64,000 nucleotides of DNA. It comes from Streptomyces sp. NBC_00289 (GTDB lineage Bacteria > Actinomycetota > Actinomycetes > Streptomycetales > Streptomycetaceae). Below, piece by piece: positions 46,884 to 56,649 of this stretch. Location: positions 3,348,001 through 3,412,000 of the forward strand of contig NZ_CP108046.1 in NCBI RefSeq assembly GCF_041435115.1. Reading direction: 5' to 3'. The position numbers and the translations under genes are program-made. The stretch's first letter is position 1, and each line of letters starts with the position of its first letter. Below the pieces are notes generated by a model. It was not told the DNA's origin and searched no databases. It worked only from the letters and a program-made list of their open reading frames with translations.

Positions 46884-47720
46884 TCAGATGCCGACCTTGA
46901 TGCGCGTGAAGCGCTTCAGGGTGACACCCGCCTCGTCCAGGACCTTCTGGACGGACTTCTTGTTGTCGAGCGCGTACGGCTGGCCGAGCAGCGTGGCGTC
47001 CTTGAAGAAGCCGTTGAGGCGACCCTCGACGATCTTCGGCAGGGCGGCCTCGGGCTTGCCCTCGGCGCGGGTGGTCTCCTCGGCGACGCGGCGCTCGGAC
47101 TCGACGACCTCGGCCGGCACGTCCTCCTTGGAGAGGTACTTCGGCGAGAAGGCGGCGATGTGCTGGGCGATGCCCTTGGCGACGTCGGCGTTGGGCTTGT
47201 CCAGCTCGACGAGGACACCGATCTGCGGCGGCAGGTCGGGCATCGTGCGGTGCATGTACGCCGTCACGTAGCCGTCGGCGTACTGGGCGAAGCGGTCCAG
47301 GACGATCTTCTCGCCCAGGTTGGCGTTGGCCTCGTCGACGAACGCCTGAACGGTCTTGCCGGCCTCGATCTCGGAGGCGAGCAGCGCCTCGAGATCGGCC
47401 GGGGAGGTCTTGGCGACGTGCTCGGCGATCGCGTTGGCGACGGCCTGGAACTTCTCGCCCTTGGCGACGAAGTCCGTCTCGCACTTCAGCTCGACCAGGA
47501 CACCGGAGGTGTTGTCGTCAGCGATGATGGAGACCACGGCGCCGTTCTCGGCGGAGCGGCCCTCGCGCTTGGCGACGCCCTTCTGGCCCTTGATACGGAG
47601 CGCCTCGACGGCCTTCTCGACGTGGCCCTCGGCCTCGTCCAGCGCCTTCTTGCAGTCCATCATGCCGGCGCCGGTGAGCTCACGGAGCTTCTTGACGTCG
47701 GCGGCGGTGTAGTTCGCCAT
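46884..47720 (-). CDS. tsf: Elongation factor Ts
   Basis: A 278-residue EF-Ts, the nucleotide exchange factor of EF-Tu. The N-terminal signature ANYTAADVKKLRELTGAGMM with DCKKAL, and the KCETDFVA-type ELKCETDFVAKG core segment are clear. Length matches Streptomyces EF-Ts. ATG 47720 gives this N-terminus; the frame is open upstream only through the rpsB-tsf hairpin. It follows rpsB as usual. Confidence 0.98.
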   Translation of the reverse strand: MANYTAADVKKLRELTGAGMMDCKKALDEAEGHVEKAVEALRIKGQKGVAKREGRSAENGAVVSIIADDNTSGVLVELKCETDFVAKGEKFQAVANAIAEHVAKTSPADLEALLASEIEAGKTVQAFVDEANANLGEKIVLDRFAQYADGYVTAYMHRTMPDLPPQIGVLVELDKPNADVAKGIAQHIAAFSPKYLSKEDVPAEVVESERRVAEETTRAEGKPEAALPKIVEGRLNGFFKDATLLGQPYALDNKKSVQKVLDEAGVTLKRFTRIKVGI

Positions 47721-47761
47721 GATTCCTGGAATCTCTCTCGAAGTCTGAAGATCTACGGGCC

Positions 47762-47793
47762 GAACGGCGGGGGCTTCGCGGCCCCCGCCGTTC
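47762..47793 (-). terminator. Perfect hairpin between rpsB and tsf
   Basis: GAACGGCGGGGGC and its exact complement form a 13-bp stem with a six-base loop in the 95-bp gap between rpsB and tsf. Such a hairpin would allow partial termination or protect the rpsB transcript end. Confidence 0.85.
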
Positions 47794-47815
47794 ATTGACC
47801 TGAAGCGGTGACGGG

Positions 47816-48760
47816 TCAGGCCTGCTCGGCGTCCGCGGCGGGAGCCTCGGCGGCGGGGGCCTCGGCGGCCGGAGCCTCAGCAGGGGCCTCGGCCTCGGCG
47901 GGAGCCTCGGCAGCGGCCTCGGCCGGCGCCTCCGCGGGGGCCTCGGCAGCAGCCTCGGCGGCGGGGGCCTCGGCCTCGTCGGCCTTCTTCTCACCCTCGA
48001 GCAGGTCGCGCTCCCACGCGGCCAGCGGCTCGCCCGCTGCCTTGTCGCCCTTGCCCTCGGTGGCGACACCGGAGCGGGAGATGAGGCCCTCGGCGACCGC
48101 GTCCGCGATCACACGGGTGAGCAGGGTGACGGAGCGGATCGCGTCGTCGTTGCCCGGGATCTTGTAGTCGACCTCGTCGGGGTCGCAGTTGGTGTCGAGG
48201 ATGGCGACGACCGGGATGTTGAGCTTCCGGGCCTCGCCGACCGCGATGTGCTCCTTCTTGGTGTCCACGATCCAGACGGCGCTGGGCACCTTGGACATCT
48301 CGCGGATACCACCGAGGGTCTTCTCCAGCTTGGCCTTCTCGCGCGAGAGCACGAGAAGCTCCTTCTTGGTCAGACCCGAAGCGGCGACGTCCTCGAAGTC
48401 GATGAGCTCGAGCTCCTTGAGGCGCTGCAGACGCTTGTAGACGGTCGAGAAGTTGGTGAGCATGCCGCCCAGCCAGCGCTGGTTGACGTAGGGCATGCCG
48501 ACGCGGGTGGCCTGCTCGGCGATGGCCTCCTGCGCCTGCTTCTTCGTGCCGACGAACATGACCGTGCCGCCGTGGGCGACGGTCTCCTTGACGAACTCGT
48601 AGGCGCGGTCGATGTACGACAGCGACTGGAGCAGGTCGATGATGTAGATGCCGTTGCGCTCCGTGAAGATGAAGCGCTTCATCTTCGGGTTCCAACGACG
48701 GGTCTGGTGACCGAAGTGGACGCCGCTTTCCAGCAGCTCCCGCATCGTGACGACGGCCAT
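47816..48760 (-). CDS. rpsB: 30S ribosomal protein S2
   Basis: A 314-residue S2. The core (residues 1-230) has [30 protein letters not shown] and [20 protein letters not shown]. The last 70 residues form an Ala/Glu/Pro-rich acidic tail ([20 protein letters not shown]) that is not in E. coli S2 but is common in actinobacteria. ATG 48760 follows AGGAGAACGGCC. It is divergent from a peptidase gene, with 272 bp between for promoters. Confidence 0.98.
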   Translation of the reverse strand: MAVVTMRELLESGVHFGHQTRRWNPKMKRFIFTERNGIYIIDLLQSLSYIDRAYEFVKETVAHGGTVMFVGTKKQAQEAIAEQATRVGMPYVNQRWLGGMLTNFSTVYKRLQRLKELELIDFEDVAASGLTKKELLVLSREKAKLEKTLGGIREMSKVPSAVWIVDTKKEHIAVGEARKLNIPVVAILDTNCDPDEVDYKIPGNDDAIRSVTLLTRVIADAVAEGLISRSGVATEGKGDKAAGEPLAAWERDLLEGEKKADEAEAPAAEAAAEAPAEAPAEAAAEAPAEAEAPAEAPAAEAPAAEAPAADAEQA

Positions 48761-49032
48761 GGCCGTTCTCCTTGGTGTTCTCGGTTGTGCCGCGGGTGCC
48801 GGACGGCACTCGCGCCTGACGCCCACTTGCGCCGTGCCACGAGGGACCGAGGGGCGCAGACACCGGCCGGAAAACCGACCCGATGCCGGGGCGTGCGAAG
48901 TCGACCCGGTGACCCGGATCGCCAGAAGAAGTGTACGGGACCCGCGACCCCTCGGGTGACGCCGCTGTCCACAACCCGGGAGTAGTCCACAGATCCCGGT
49001 CGGTACCGGGGCGGGTACGGGACGGTTCTCGT

Positions 49033-49638
49033 ATGCGAGCCAAGCGATGGATGGGTACGGGGCCGGGATCGCTGCTGGTGACGGCGGTGCTGGTCACCTC
49101 GGCGGCCTTCCCGGGAAGCACCGGGGGCCGGACGGCGTGGGAGCCGGTCGGCCGCCCACAGGCGCCCGCCCCGCCGGCCCAGCCGGTCGGCCGCGTGTGG
49201 CCCGTGGGGACGCGCCCGGCGATCCTGCGCGGCTGGGAGCCACCGGCGACGGTGTACGGCCGGGGCCACCGCGGAGTGGATCTGGCGGCGCCGGCCGGAA
49301 CGTCGGTACGAGCGGTGGCGGCGGGCCGGGTCTCCTTCGCGGGCCGGGTGGCCGGCAAGGGAGTGGTCTCGGTGGAGCTGACGGGCACGGGCGACCCACC
49401 GCTGCGGACGACGTACGAGCCGGTCCGGACGACCGTACGCAAGGGTCAGGCGGTGGCGGCGGGCGAGGTGCTCGGCACGGTGGAGCCCACGGGCTCGCAC
49501 TGCCCGGCCACCTGTGTCCACTGGGGCCTGCTCAGAGGAGAGACTTATCTGAACCCGCTGTCCGTACTGCCCCCATGGCTCCTGAGGCGGGGCCCGTCAC
49601 GGCTGCTGCCGGTACTCGGCATCCCGCTGCCTGGTTGA
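49033..49638 (+). CDS. M23 family peptidoglycan endopeptidase
   Basis: A 201-residue secreted peptidase of the LytM/M23 type that cuts peptidoglycan cross-links. After a hydrophobic N-terminal signal ([17 protein letters not shown]), the zinc site is visible as [10 protein letters not shown] (His and Asp) and [15 protein letters not shown] (second His pair). The variant with cysteines in the last motif is common in actinobacteria. ATG 49033 is the start with the signal peptide. It is divergent from rpsB, the conserved order in Streptomyces. Confidence 0.92.
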   Translation: MRAKRWMGTGPGSLLVTAVLVTSAAFPGSTGGRTAWEPVGRPQAPAPPAQPVGRVWPVGTRPAILRGWEPPATVYGRGHRGVDLAAPAGTSVRAVAAGRVSFAGRVAGKGVVSVELTGTGDPPLRTTYEPVRTTVRKGQAVAAGEVLGTVEPTGSHCPATCVHWGLLRGETYLNPLSVLPPWLLRRGPSRLLPVLGIPLPG

Positions 49639-49693
49639 CCGCCGGTCCGCCGAGCGCGCCCCGGGGGCCGGGCGGCCGCCACATGCGATCGGA

Positions 49694-50284
49694 TCAGCCC
49701 CGTAGTCCCCGCAGCGCCATCGCGACAGCCGCGTCCGTGACGGTCGTGGGATCTTCCGCCGCCCCCAGCTCGATGCGCCGCACGGCGGCATCGACCACGC
49801 CCTGGAGCAGCATCGCCGCCAGGCGCGGTTCCGCGTGTCCCAGCTCGCCCAGCGCCTCGACGATCATCGCCACGAGCGCTCCGTGGGCGGCCCGGATCTT
49901 CTCCCGGGCCCCCGCGTCGAGCTCACTGGCGGAGATCGCCACCACGGCCCGGTGCCGCCGGTCCCCGACCAGGGCGAGCTGTCGGCGGACATACGCCTCG
50001 ACCTTGCCCTCGGGAGAGTCCGCCCGGTCCATCGCCGCCGAGACCTCGTCGGCCCACACCGGGAAGTCGACCTCGCACAGTTCCTCGACCACCGCGGCGC
50101 GAGAGCGGAAGTACTCGTACACGGACGACCGGGCGAGCCCCGTCCGCTCGGCGAGGGCCGGGAAGGTCAGCGCCTCCGTCCCGCCCTCGGACAACAGGGC
50201 ACGAGCCGCGTCCAGCAGGGCGGCTCGTTGCATCGACCGGTGCTCGGCCACGGAGGCCGCTCGAATCCTTGGCACGTCATCCAC
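49694..50284 (-). CDS. TetR family regulator
   Basis: A 196-residue TetR-type repressor. The DNA-binding helix-turn-helix is in residues 20-65: LLDAARALLSEGGTEALTFP, ALAERTGLARSSVYEYFRSR. The ligand domain is unassigned. It is convergent with the M23 peptidase and about 200 bp from whiG on the same strand. Neighbouring whiG or peptidase could be targets, without direct evidence. Confidence 0.93.
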   Translation of the reverse strand: MDDVPRIRAASVAEHRSMQRAALLDAARALLSEGGTEALTFPALAERTGLARSSVYEYFRSRAAVVEELCEVDFPVWADEVSAAMDRADSPEGKVEAYVRRQLALVGDRRHRAVVAISASELDAGAREKIRAAHGALVAMIVEALGELGHAEPRLAAMLLQGVVDAAVRRIELGAAEDPTTVTDAAVAMALRGLRG

Positions 50285-50482
50285 TTTACGGACGCGCCAC
50301 CCCCGACGGGAGTCACTCCACCGGACCGGAGCCCGTCGGAGCCTCGCCGGAGCGCGGCCAGAGCCCGGGCGCAGCCTGACTCCGGCCGGCCGGAGTCAGG
50401 GCGACGGCAGCTCAGCACCGACCCCGTGGCTGAGCAACCCCCGCACAACTCCTCCCGCGCCTCACCCGGCCATCCGCCCAGG

Positions 50483-51325
50483 TCAGCGACCGAAACTCGC
50501 CAGCTTCGCCCGCAGCTGCAGCACCGACTTGGTGTGGATCTGGCTCACCCGGCTCTCGGTCACACCCAGCACGTTGCCGATCTCCGCGAGCGTGAGGCCC
50601 TCGTAGTAGTACAGCGTGACCACCGTCTTCTCCCGCTCGGGCAGCGTGTTGATCGCCCGCGCCAGGAAACGCCGCAGCTCCCGGTCCTCGGCCACCACCA
50701 CGGGGTTGTCCGCGGCGGTGTCCTCCAGCGTGTCCATCAGGCTGAGCCGGTCCCCGCTCTCACCCCCGACGTGCAGCAGCTCCTCCAGGGCCACCACGTT
50801 CGCCAGCGACAACTGGCTGAACACCGCGTGGAGTTCGTCCACCGCGATGCCCATCTCGGAGGCCACCTCCAGCTCGCTCGGCGTCCGCCGCAGCCGTGCC
50901 TCCAGTGTGGCGTACGCCCGCTCGACGTTGCGCGCCTTCTGCCGCACGGACCGCGGGATCCAGTCCAGCGCCCGCAACTCGTCGATCATCGCTCCGCGGA
51001 TCCGCGTGATCGCGTACGTCTCGAACTTGATCTCCCGGTCGATGTCGAACTTCTCGATCGCGTCGATGAGCCCGAACACCCCGGAGGAGACGAAGTCGGC
51101 CTGCTCGACGTTGGGCGGCAGCCCCACGCTCACCCGGCCGGCCACGTACTTGACGAGCGGTGAGTAGTGCAGGATCAGCTGCTCGCGCAGCCGCTCGTCC
51201 CCCGACGTCTTGTACGACCGCCACAGCTCGTCGAGCGTCGAGGGAGCGGGCGGTCGCACGCTGCCACCGTCACGGGCGGCTGCGGGGATCGCCGCCCGGT
51301 CGGACCCGGAGGTGTGCTGGGGCAT
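50483..51325 (-). CDS. whiG: Sporulation sigma factor WhiG
   Basis: A 280-residue FliA-family sigma factor that starts aerial hyphae sporulation by driving whiH and whiI. Region 2 is [40 protein letters not shown] and [20 protein letters not shown]. Region 3 is in [20 protein letters not shown] and region 4 in [20 protein letters not shown]. The ATG at 51325 gives the 280-residue length expected of WhiG. In Streptomyces its activity is held by an anti-sigma factor RsiG with c-di-GMP; rsiG is not in this window. A possible operator lies upstream. Confidence 0.97.
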   Translation of the reverse strand: MPQHTSGSDRAAIPAAARDGGSVRPPAPSTLDELWRSYKTSGDERLREQLILHYSPLVKYVAGRVSVGLPPNVEQADFVSSGVFGLIDAIEKFDIDREIKFETYAITRIRGAMIDELRALDWIPRSVRQKARNVERAYATLEARLRRTPSELEVASEMGIAVDELHAVFSQLSLANVVALEELLHVGGESGDRLSLMDTLEDTAADNPVVVAEDRELRRFLARAINTLPEREKTVVTLYYYEGLTLAEIGNVLGVTESRVSQIHTKSVLQLRAKLASFGR

Positions 51326-51520
51326 TCGTCGCCTTGTGCCGTTCTGCCGTGAAGTGGTGGTACCTGGGTGAGCTGTCGGTCTGATGGGAGCTTGCCGGTG
51401 TGCGTCTGAATTCACGTGAGCGTAGCGTGACTGGAGCGTCGCAGTGCGCGAAGAGCGGGGCCCGCCGTACGCGTGGGCGCGTTCCGCCGGACACCCCGCC
51501 CAGGCGTGCCGGTCGCTGAA

Positions 51521-51538
51521 TGTGATCACCAGATCACA
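51521..51538. promoter_or_regulatory. Palindrome upstream of whiG
   Basis: TGTGATC-ACCA-GATCACA is a perfect 7-bp inverted repeat about 200 bp upstream of whiG. The 271-bp gap holds no gene. It resembles operators for CRP- or BldD-type dimers, and BldD is known to act at whiG, but neither is proven by this sequence. Confidence 0.55.
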
Positions 51539-51596
51539 CCAACTCCGCGCATTCCAAGGGCTTCCGGGCTTCCCCCGGACGGCCGAACACGCTCGG

Positions 51597-52757
51597 TCAG
51601 CATCGACTCCGATCACCGCGGACGGAGATCATCGCCTGGCGTGTCAACTTCCAGCCGTCGCCGTGTCGTTCGACGTAACCAAGTGATCGGAGTTCGTACA
51701 GCCTGGCGACCGCGTCGTCCCGCGTGGTCTGAGCGCCGCGCGCGATCTCGTCCGCCGTCGCCCCGCGACTCCCCGGCAGGGCCGCCAGGACGCGTCTGGC
51801 GGCGGCGTCGAGCAGGTCGCGCGGCAGTACCGGCCCCCGTCTGTCCGGGGCCAGCTCGCCCATGTCGCCGACCAGTTCGACGACCTCTGCCGCGTCCGTG
51901 ACCAGCACGGCGTCCCCGCGCAGCAGCTCGTGCACACCCGCGGACAGACCGCTGGTGACCGGGCCGGGTACCCCCATCGTGTGACGTCCCAGCCGTTGCG
52001 CGGCCCGGGCGGTGACCAGCGAGCCGCTGCGGTGGGCTGCCTCGACCACCACGGTTCCCCTGGTGAGCGCGGCGATCACCCGGTTCCGCAGGACGAAACG
52101 GCTCGGTGTCGGATGCTCCCCCGGCGGCAACTCCCCGACCACGAGACCTTGTCCCGCGATCCTGGTGAGCAACTCGGTGTGTCCGCGCGGGTAGGGCCGG
52201 TCGACGCCGCAGGCCAGTACAGCGACGGTGGCGCCGCCGGCGCCGAGGGCACCACGGTGGGCGGCTCCGTCGACTCCGTAGGCGCCGCCGGACACGACCA
52301 CCCATCCGCGTTCGGCGAGTCCGGCGGAGAGGGTGGCCGCCATGTGCGCGCCGTACGCCGTGCAGGCGCGGGCGCCGACGACCGCGACCGACCGGAGCGC
52401 CCACATCCGCAGACTCGGCCGGCCGCGCACCCAGAGCCCCAGGGGCCGCGCGTCGCCCAGGTCCTCGAGCTGCCGCGGCCACTCGGGGTCGCCGGGGCAC
52501 ACGAACCGCACCCCGGACTCCCTCGCGACCTCGAGATCGCGCTGTGGCTCGGCCCGTTCCGCTCGGGCCAGCAGCCCGGTCCAGCGCCGCTCGCTCACTC
52601 CCGGGGGCCGCGGCGCGCCACCGCGCAACAGGCGGACGGCCTCCTGAGCCCCGCGCTGCCGCACCCACCGGCCACCGGCCTCGTCGCCCGGCTCGACGAC
52701 CCGGGTGAGGAAGACCCGGGCGAGCAGTTCGTCGGCCGGACCGGCAGCGGGGGTCAC
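51597..52757 (-). CDS. dprA: DNA processing protein DprA
   Basis: A 386-residue DprA, which binds incoming single-stranded DNA and loads RecA. The Rossmann core has [39 protein letters not shown] and [22 protein letters not shown]-terminal winged-helix domain follows ([20 protein letters not shown]). GTG 52757 overlaps the comM stop (GTGA); frame upstream is antisense-like. It runs downstream of comM, as in other Streptomyces. Confidence 0.96.
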   Translation of the reverse strand: MTPAAGPADELLARVFLTRVVEPGDEAGGRWVRQRGAQEAVRLLRGGAPRPPGVSERRWTGLLARAERAEPQRDLEVARESGVRFVCPGDPEWPRQLEDLGDARPLGLWVRGRPSLRMWALRSVAVVGARACTAYGAHMAATLSAGLAERGWVVVSGGAYGVDGAAHRGALGAGGATVAVLACGVDRPYPRGHTELLTRIAGQGLVVGELPPGEHPTPSRFVLRNRVIAALTRGTVVVEAAHRSGSLVTARAAQRLGRHTMGVPGPVTSGLSAGVHELLRGDAVLVTDAAEVVELVGDMGELAPDRRGPVLPRDLLDAAARRVLAALPGSRGATADEIARGAQTTRDDAVARLYELRSLGYVERHGDGWKLTRQAMISVRGDRSRC

Positions 52758-54379
52758 GTCAGTGCCCCGATGGCCATGGGCACACCCCGTGGCACTCCGG
52801 TGCGCAGTTGCAGGGCCAGGGCGACGTCGGTCGCGTCGGGCCGGTCGTGGCCGACGAGGTCCGCGACGGTCCAGGCGACGCGCAGGACCCGGTCGAGTCC
52901 GCGCGCGGTCAGGACGCCCCGCTCCAGACTGCGTTCCGCCTCGTCCATGGCGCCGGCCGTGGCGTGCCAACGACTGCGCAGCTCGCGTCCGGGAACCTCA
53001 CTGTTGGCCCGCCACGGGCTGTCGGCCAGGCGCGTAGCCGCCCGTTCCCTGGCCGCCCGGACCCGCTCGGCGACCGTGGCGGTGGATTCGCCCCGGGTGC
53101 CGCGCGCGGTCAGTTGCTCCCGCGTGACTCCTTCCACCTGGACCCGGAGGTCGACCCGGTCGAGGAGCGGGCCGGAGAGCCGGGCCTGATAGCGGCGGAT
53201 CGCCGAGGGCGGACACTCGCACAGGGAGTCCCGGACGGAGAAGCGGCCGCACGGGCACGGGTTGGCCGCGAGAACCATCAGGAAACGCGCCGGGAAGCGC
53301 ACGACGCCCGCACTGCGCGCGATCACCACATGCCCCGACTCGAGGGGCTGCCGCAGCGCGTCGAGCGCCCGGCTGCCGAACTCCGGGCTCTCGTCCAGGA
53401 ACAGCACACCCCGATGGGACAGCGACACGGCTCCGGGCCGCGCGATGCCGGGACCGCCGCCGACCAGGGCCTGCATGGTCGCCGAGTGGTGCGGGGCGCA
53501 GTAGGGGGCGACGTCGATCAGCGGTTTGCCCGCGGGGAGCAGGCCTGCCACCGAGTGCACCGCCGTGACCTCGAGCGACTCCTGCCGGCCGAGCCGGGGC
53601 AGCACTGCGGGCAGCCGTTCCGCGAGCATCGTCTTCCCGGCACCGGGCGGTCCTTCGAGGAACAGGTGGTGACCACCTGCCGCGGCCACCTCCACCGCCG
53701 TGCGTGCCGAGGTCTGGCCCACGACATCGGCCAGGTCGTGGGCCTGGTCGTGGTGTGCGGCGCCCATGCCGTGCAGGCCGGTCGCGGCACCCGTGCCCGG
53801 CATGCGGAGACCGGCGAGGAGCGGATCGGGACGCCCGAGGTCGTCGGGCTCCTCCTCGGGCACGGGTTCGTCCGCGAGGACGGCGATCAGCTGGCGCAGG
53901 CTGCGCACGCCCAGCACGGAGACGCCCGGTACGAGGGAGGCCTCCGCCGCCGCGGACTCCGGCACGACGACCTGTTCGTAGCCGGCCTCCGCGGCGGCCA
54001 GCACCGCGGGCAGGATGCCCCGCACGGGGCGGACCCGGCCGTCCAGGCCGAGCTCGCCGATCATCACGATGTCTGCCAGCACACGCGGGTCGATCCGCTC
54101 GGCGGCGCCGAGCACCGCGCAGGCGACCGCGAGGTCGAACCCGCTGCCCGCCTTCGGCACCGACGCCGGGCTGAGTCCGACCGTGAGCTTCTTCTGCGGC
54201 CACTCCCCGCCCGAGTTGACCACCGCGGCCCGTACCCGGTCCCGGCTCTCCGTCAGGCTCTTGTCGGGCAGTCCCACCAGCGTGAACGCGGCGACTCCCG
54301 GTTCGAGGTCGGCCTGGACCTCGACGACCACACCCTCGACGCCCACCAGCGTCACCGAGCACGTACGGGCGAATGCCAT
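52754..54379 (-). CDS. comM: YifB/ComM-type Mg-chelatase-like ATPase
   Basis: A 541-residue AAA+ ATPase of the YifB/ComM family; ComM helicase promotes branch migration during natural transformation. The N-terminal Lon-protease-like fold has VEVQADLEPGVAAFTLVGLP. The ATPase module carries Walker A EGPPGAGKTMLAERL, then GVLFLDESPEF (Walker B). The CPCGRF zinc-like motif and a C-terminal winged helix follow. ATG 54379 shares one base with the YraN stop (TGATG). The locus codes YraN, ComM and DprA in order. Confidence 0.95.
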   Translation of the reverse strand: MAFARTCSVTLVGVEGVVVEVQADLEPGVAAFTLVGLPDKSLTESRDRVRAAVVNSGGEWPQKKLTVGLSPASVPKAGSGFDLAVACAVLGAAERIDPRVLADIVMIGELGLDGRVRPVRGILPAVLAAAEAGYEQVVVPESAAAEASLVPGVSVLGVRSLRQLIAVLADEPVPEEEPDDLGRPDPLLAGLRMPGTGAATGLHGMGAAHHDQAHDLADVVGQTSARTAVEVAAAGGHHLFLEGPPGAGKTMLAERLPAVLPRLGRQESLEVTAVHSVAGLLPAGKPLIDVAPYCAPHHSATMQALVGGGPGIARPGAVSLSHRGVLFLDESPEFGSRALDALRQPLESGHVVIARSAGVVRFPARFLMVLAANPCPCGRFSVRDSLCECPPSAIRRYQARLSGPLLDRVDLRVQVEGVTREQLTARGTRGESTATVAERVRAARERAATRLADSPWRANSEVPGRELRSRWHATAGAMDEAERSLERGVLTARGLDRVLRVAWTVADLVGHDRPDATDVALALQLRTGVPRGVPMAIGALT

Positions 54380-54750
54380 CAGGCCACCCCTCGCGCGTGC
54401 TCGACCACGGCGGCTCCGCGCCGGGGCAGGACGACGCCCACGAGGTCGATGCGGACGCCTCCCGGTGGAGCGCCGCCGTGGGTCTGGATCCAGCGTTCGG
54501 CGAGGCCGCGCAGCCGCTGCGCCTTGTCGGGGGTCACCGCGGCCATGGGGTGCTCGAAAACACCCGTCCTGCGCGTCTTGACCTCGCACACGACCAGGAC
54601 GTCACCGTCCCGTGCCACGATGTCGATCTCTCCGGTCCGGCCGCAGCGCCAGTTGCGCTCCAGCACCGTCATCCCGGCCTCGGTCAGCCGCCGCGCGGCG
54701 AGATCCTCGCCGTACCTGCCCAGTGCCCTGCGTGTCTGATCGGCGTTCAT
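54379..54750 (-). CDS. YraN/UPF0102 endonuclease-like protein
   Basis: A 123-residue UPF0102 protein with the restriction-endonuclease-like core: [40 protein letters not shown] and KTRR (E-x-D-xn-E-x-K style). The family is linked to DNA processing. ATG 54750 is chosen over the upstream start because GGAGGTG precedes it. It is the first gene of the YraN-ComM-DprA run. Confidence 0.94.
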   Translation of the reverse strand: MNADQTRRALGRYGEDLAARRLTEAGMTVLERNWRCGRTGEIDIVARDGDVLVVCEVKTRRTGVFEHPMAAVTPDKAQRLRGLAERWIQTHGGAPPGGVRIDLVGVVLPRRGAAVVEHARGVA

Positions 54751-54857
54751 GTCGGCACCACCTCCGGCGCCAACCGTCACGCATCCCCACCCATGAAGTG
54801 GATCTTGGTGGACTACTCAGCGGTTGTGGAAAACCCCGTCACCCCCGCGAGTGACCG

Positions 54858-55166
54858 TCACCCGCCCGGCAGCTCGAGGTCGCTCTTGTTGAGCTCCTCG
54901 ATGTTCACGTCCTTGAACGTCAGCACGCGCACCTGCTTCACGAAGCGCGCCGGCCGATACATGTCCCACACCCAGGCGTCCGCCATCGACACCTCGAAGA
55001 ACACCTCACCCTGGACCGAGTGCACCTGCATCTCGTAGTCGTTGGTGAGGTAGAAACGCCGCTCGGTCTCGATCACGTATTTGAACAGACCGACGACATC
55101 GCGGTACTCCCGGTAGAGCTTCAGCTCCATCTCGGTCTCGTACTTCTCGAGGTCCTCGGCGCTCAT
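54858..55166 (-). CDS. DUF2469 protein
   Basis: A 102-residue DUF2469 protein, widely conserved in actinobacteria: MSAEDLEKYETEMELKLYRE and GLFKYVIETERRFYLTNDYE. No enzymatic motif is seen. In these genomes it sits next to YraN, as here. Function is unknown. Confidence 0.95.
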   Translation of the reverse strand: MSAEDLEKYETEMELKLYREYRDVVGLFKYVIETERRFYLTNDYEMQVHSVQGEVFFEVSMADAWVWDMYRPARFVKQVRVLTFKDVNIEELNKSDLELPGG

Positions 55167-55222
55167 GGCATGTTCCCCTTCAGCCGTGCGATCCCACCAT
55201 TGTGCGCCAGTCCCGTCGGCCC

Positions 55223-55753
55223 CTAGACGATTTCGGTGTCCAGGGTCACGGGCCCGGCCGGGGGACCTTCGTCGAGCAGCCTGCGCAGCAGCTCGGCGAG
55301 TCTGGTCGGATACACCGTCTCACGTGCCCGGGTCAGTTCCTGACACGTCCACCAGCGCGCTCCGGCGACGCTGCGTCGCTCCAGTTCGGTGAGGCCGGCG
55401 GCCTCGACGACCGTCTGCGTCGTACGGGCCAGGTAGTACCACTCGTCCTGGTCCCAGCGGCGCCCCGCGAAGGGGAAGGAGCACGTCCGCCGCCACAGCA
55501 CCGGGCCCAGCTCGACCTCGGTGATGCCGGTCTCCTCCACGAGTTCCCTGCGAGCGGCCTCTTCACGGGTCTCGTCGCCCTCCACCCCGCCGCCGGGGGT
55601 GAACCACCAGTCGTCCGCCGGATCGTCCGGCTCGTGTCCGTGCAACAGCAGGATGCGGTCCTGCGGGTCGAGCAGCACCACCCGGGCCACCCTGCGCAGC
55701 CCGCCCTCGTCCGTGTGCGCGCCCTCGCCGGTCCCGGTGGCCTCAGCGGGCAC
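55223..55753 (-). CDS. NUDIX hydrolase
   Basis: A 176-residue NUDIX pyrophosphohydrolase. The Nudix box GGGVEGDETREEAARRELVE followed by ETGI is complete (G-x5-E-x7-REVxEExG). A DDWWFTPGGG motif precedes it. GTG 55753 overlaps the lepB stop upstream by 11 bases. Substrate unknown; housecleaning of a nucleotide or an ADP-sugar is possible. Confidence 0.93.
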   Translation of the reverse strand: MPAEATGTGEGAHTDEGGLRRVARVVLLDPQDRILLLHGHEPDDPADDWWFTPGGGVEGDETREEAARRELVEETGITEVELGPVLWRRTCSFPFAGRRWDQDEWYYLARTTQTVVEAAGLTELERRSVAGARWWTCQELTRARETVYPTRLAELLRRLLDEGPPAGPVTLDTEIV

Positions 55754-56522
55754 CGGCCGGCTCCGTCCCCGTACGGGCCCGGGCGCCGCCCATCCGCTTG
55801 GCGATCGGGCCGTACGCGCCACCGCCGAGGATGAGCACGGCGCCGGCGATAATCAGGGCCACCACCGCCCGGAGCGGTCCCGGCGTGGAGAGGGTGCCGA
55901 GCGTCTCGAAGCCGGTCGGTCGCTTCAGCATCCCGTTCATGGGCCACACGACCGCGTCGACTCGGGCCGACACCGCGGTACGGGAGACGGTGCCCCCGGC
56001 CGCGTCGGCCAGGTGGGCCGTGGAGTCCAGTGATCCCTGGCGCTCGTCACCGAGCAGGAACAGCCGGCCCTTAGGCACCGTCACGGTCGGGAAGTCCGTG
56101 ATCTCGGCCAGGCTCCCCTTGGGCAGATACGGTTCCTCGATCTGCTTGCCGTTGACGGTCAGCTTGCCGTTCGTGCAGCAGGCGACCGTGTCGCCGCCGA
56201 CCGCGACCACGCGCTTGACCACGGCGGCGTTGCTCACCCAGGTCTTGTCCGTGAACACCACGACGTCACCGCGACGCACCTCTGAACCGTCGACGCGCTC
56301 CGCCATCACGCGGTCGCCCGCGGCGATGGTCGGACTCATCGAACTGGTGGGCACCGTGTACGGCCGGTAGACCACCGCTCCCCAGCCGAACCCCCCGAGA
56401 AACAGCAGCAGGCCCAGCGCCACAGCCAGACCGGACAACCGCTGTCCGGTCCGGCTGCCCACCGGGCCCTTGTCTGTGCCGCCGCTGCGCGGGGCCGTAC
56501 GCGTCGCACTCTCGCCACCCAT
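55743..56522 (-). CDS. lepB: Type I signal peptidase, copy 1
   Basis: A 259-residue signal peptidase I, last of four in tandem. It removes Sec/Tat signal peptides. Nucleophile Ser is in VPTSSMSPT, general base Lys in VVKRVVAVGGD, and DERQGSLDS carries box E. One N-terminal and one C-terminal hydrophobic helix (ALIIAGAVLILGGGAYG) give two membrane anchors. ATG 56522 was chosen; the site before it is weak. It is the most divergent of the four. Confidence 0.94.
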   Translation of the reverse strand: MGGESATRTAPRSGGTDKGPVGSRTGQRLSGLAVALGLLLFLGGFGWGAVVYRPYTVPTSSMSPTIAAGDRVMAERVDGSEVRRGDVVVFTDKTWVSNAAVVKRVVAVGGDTVACCTNGKLTVNGKQIEEPYLPKGSLAEITDFPTVTVPKGRLFLLGDERQGSLDSTAHLADAAGGTVSRTAVSARVDAVVWPMNGMLKRPTGFETLGTLSTPGPLRAVVALIIAGAVLILGGGAYGPIAKRMGGARARTGTEPAGAR

Positions 56523-56649
56523 GGGTCCGCACCCTACCCGGCAGTACCTGACCCGGTCAGCCCTTCCGGCGCGGCCGGGGTCACAGCTCCACCAGGGATT
56601 CACGCACCCGGGTAACGCGGCGGAAGGATCGCCTCCGCAGAACCGCTTC

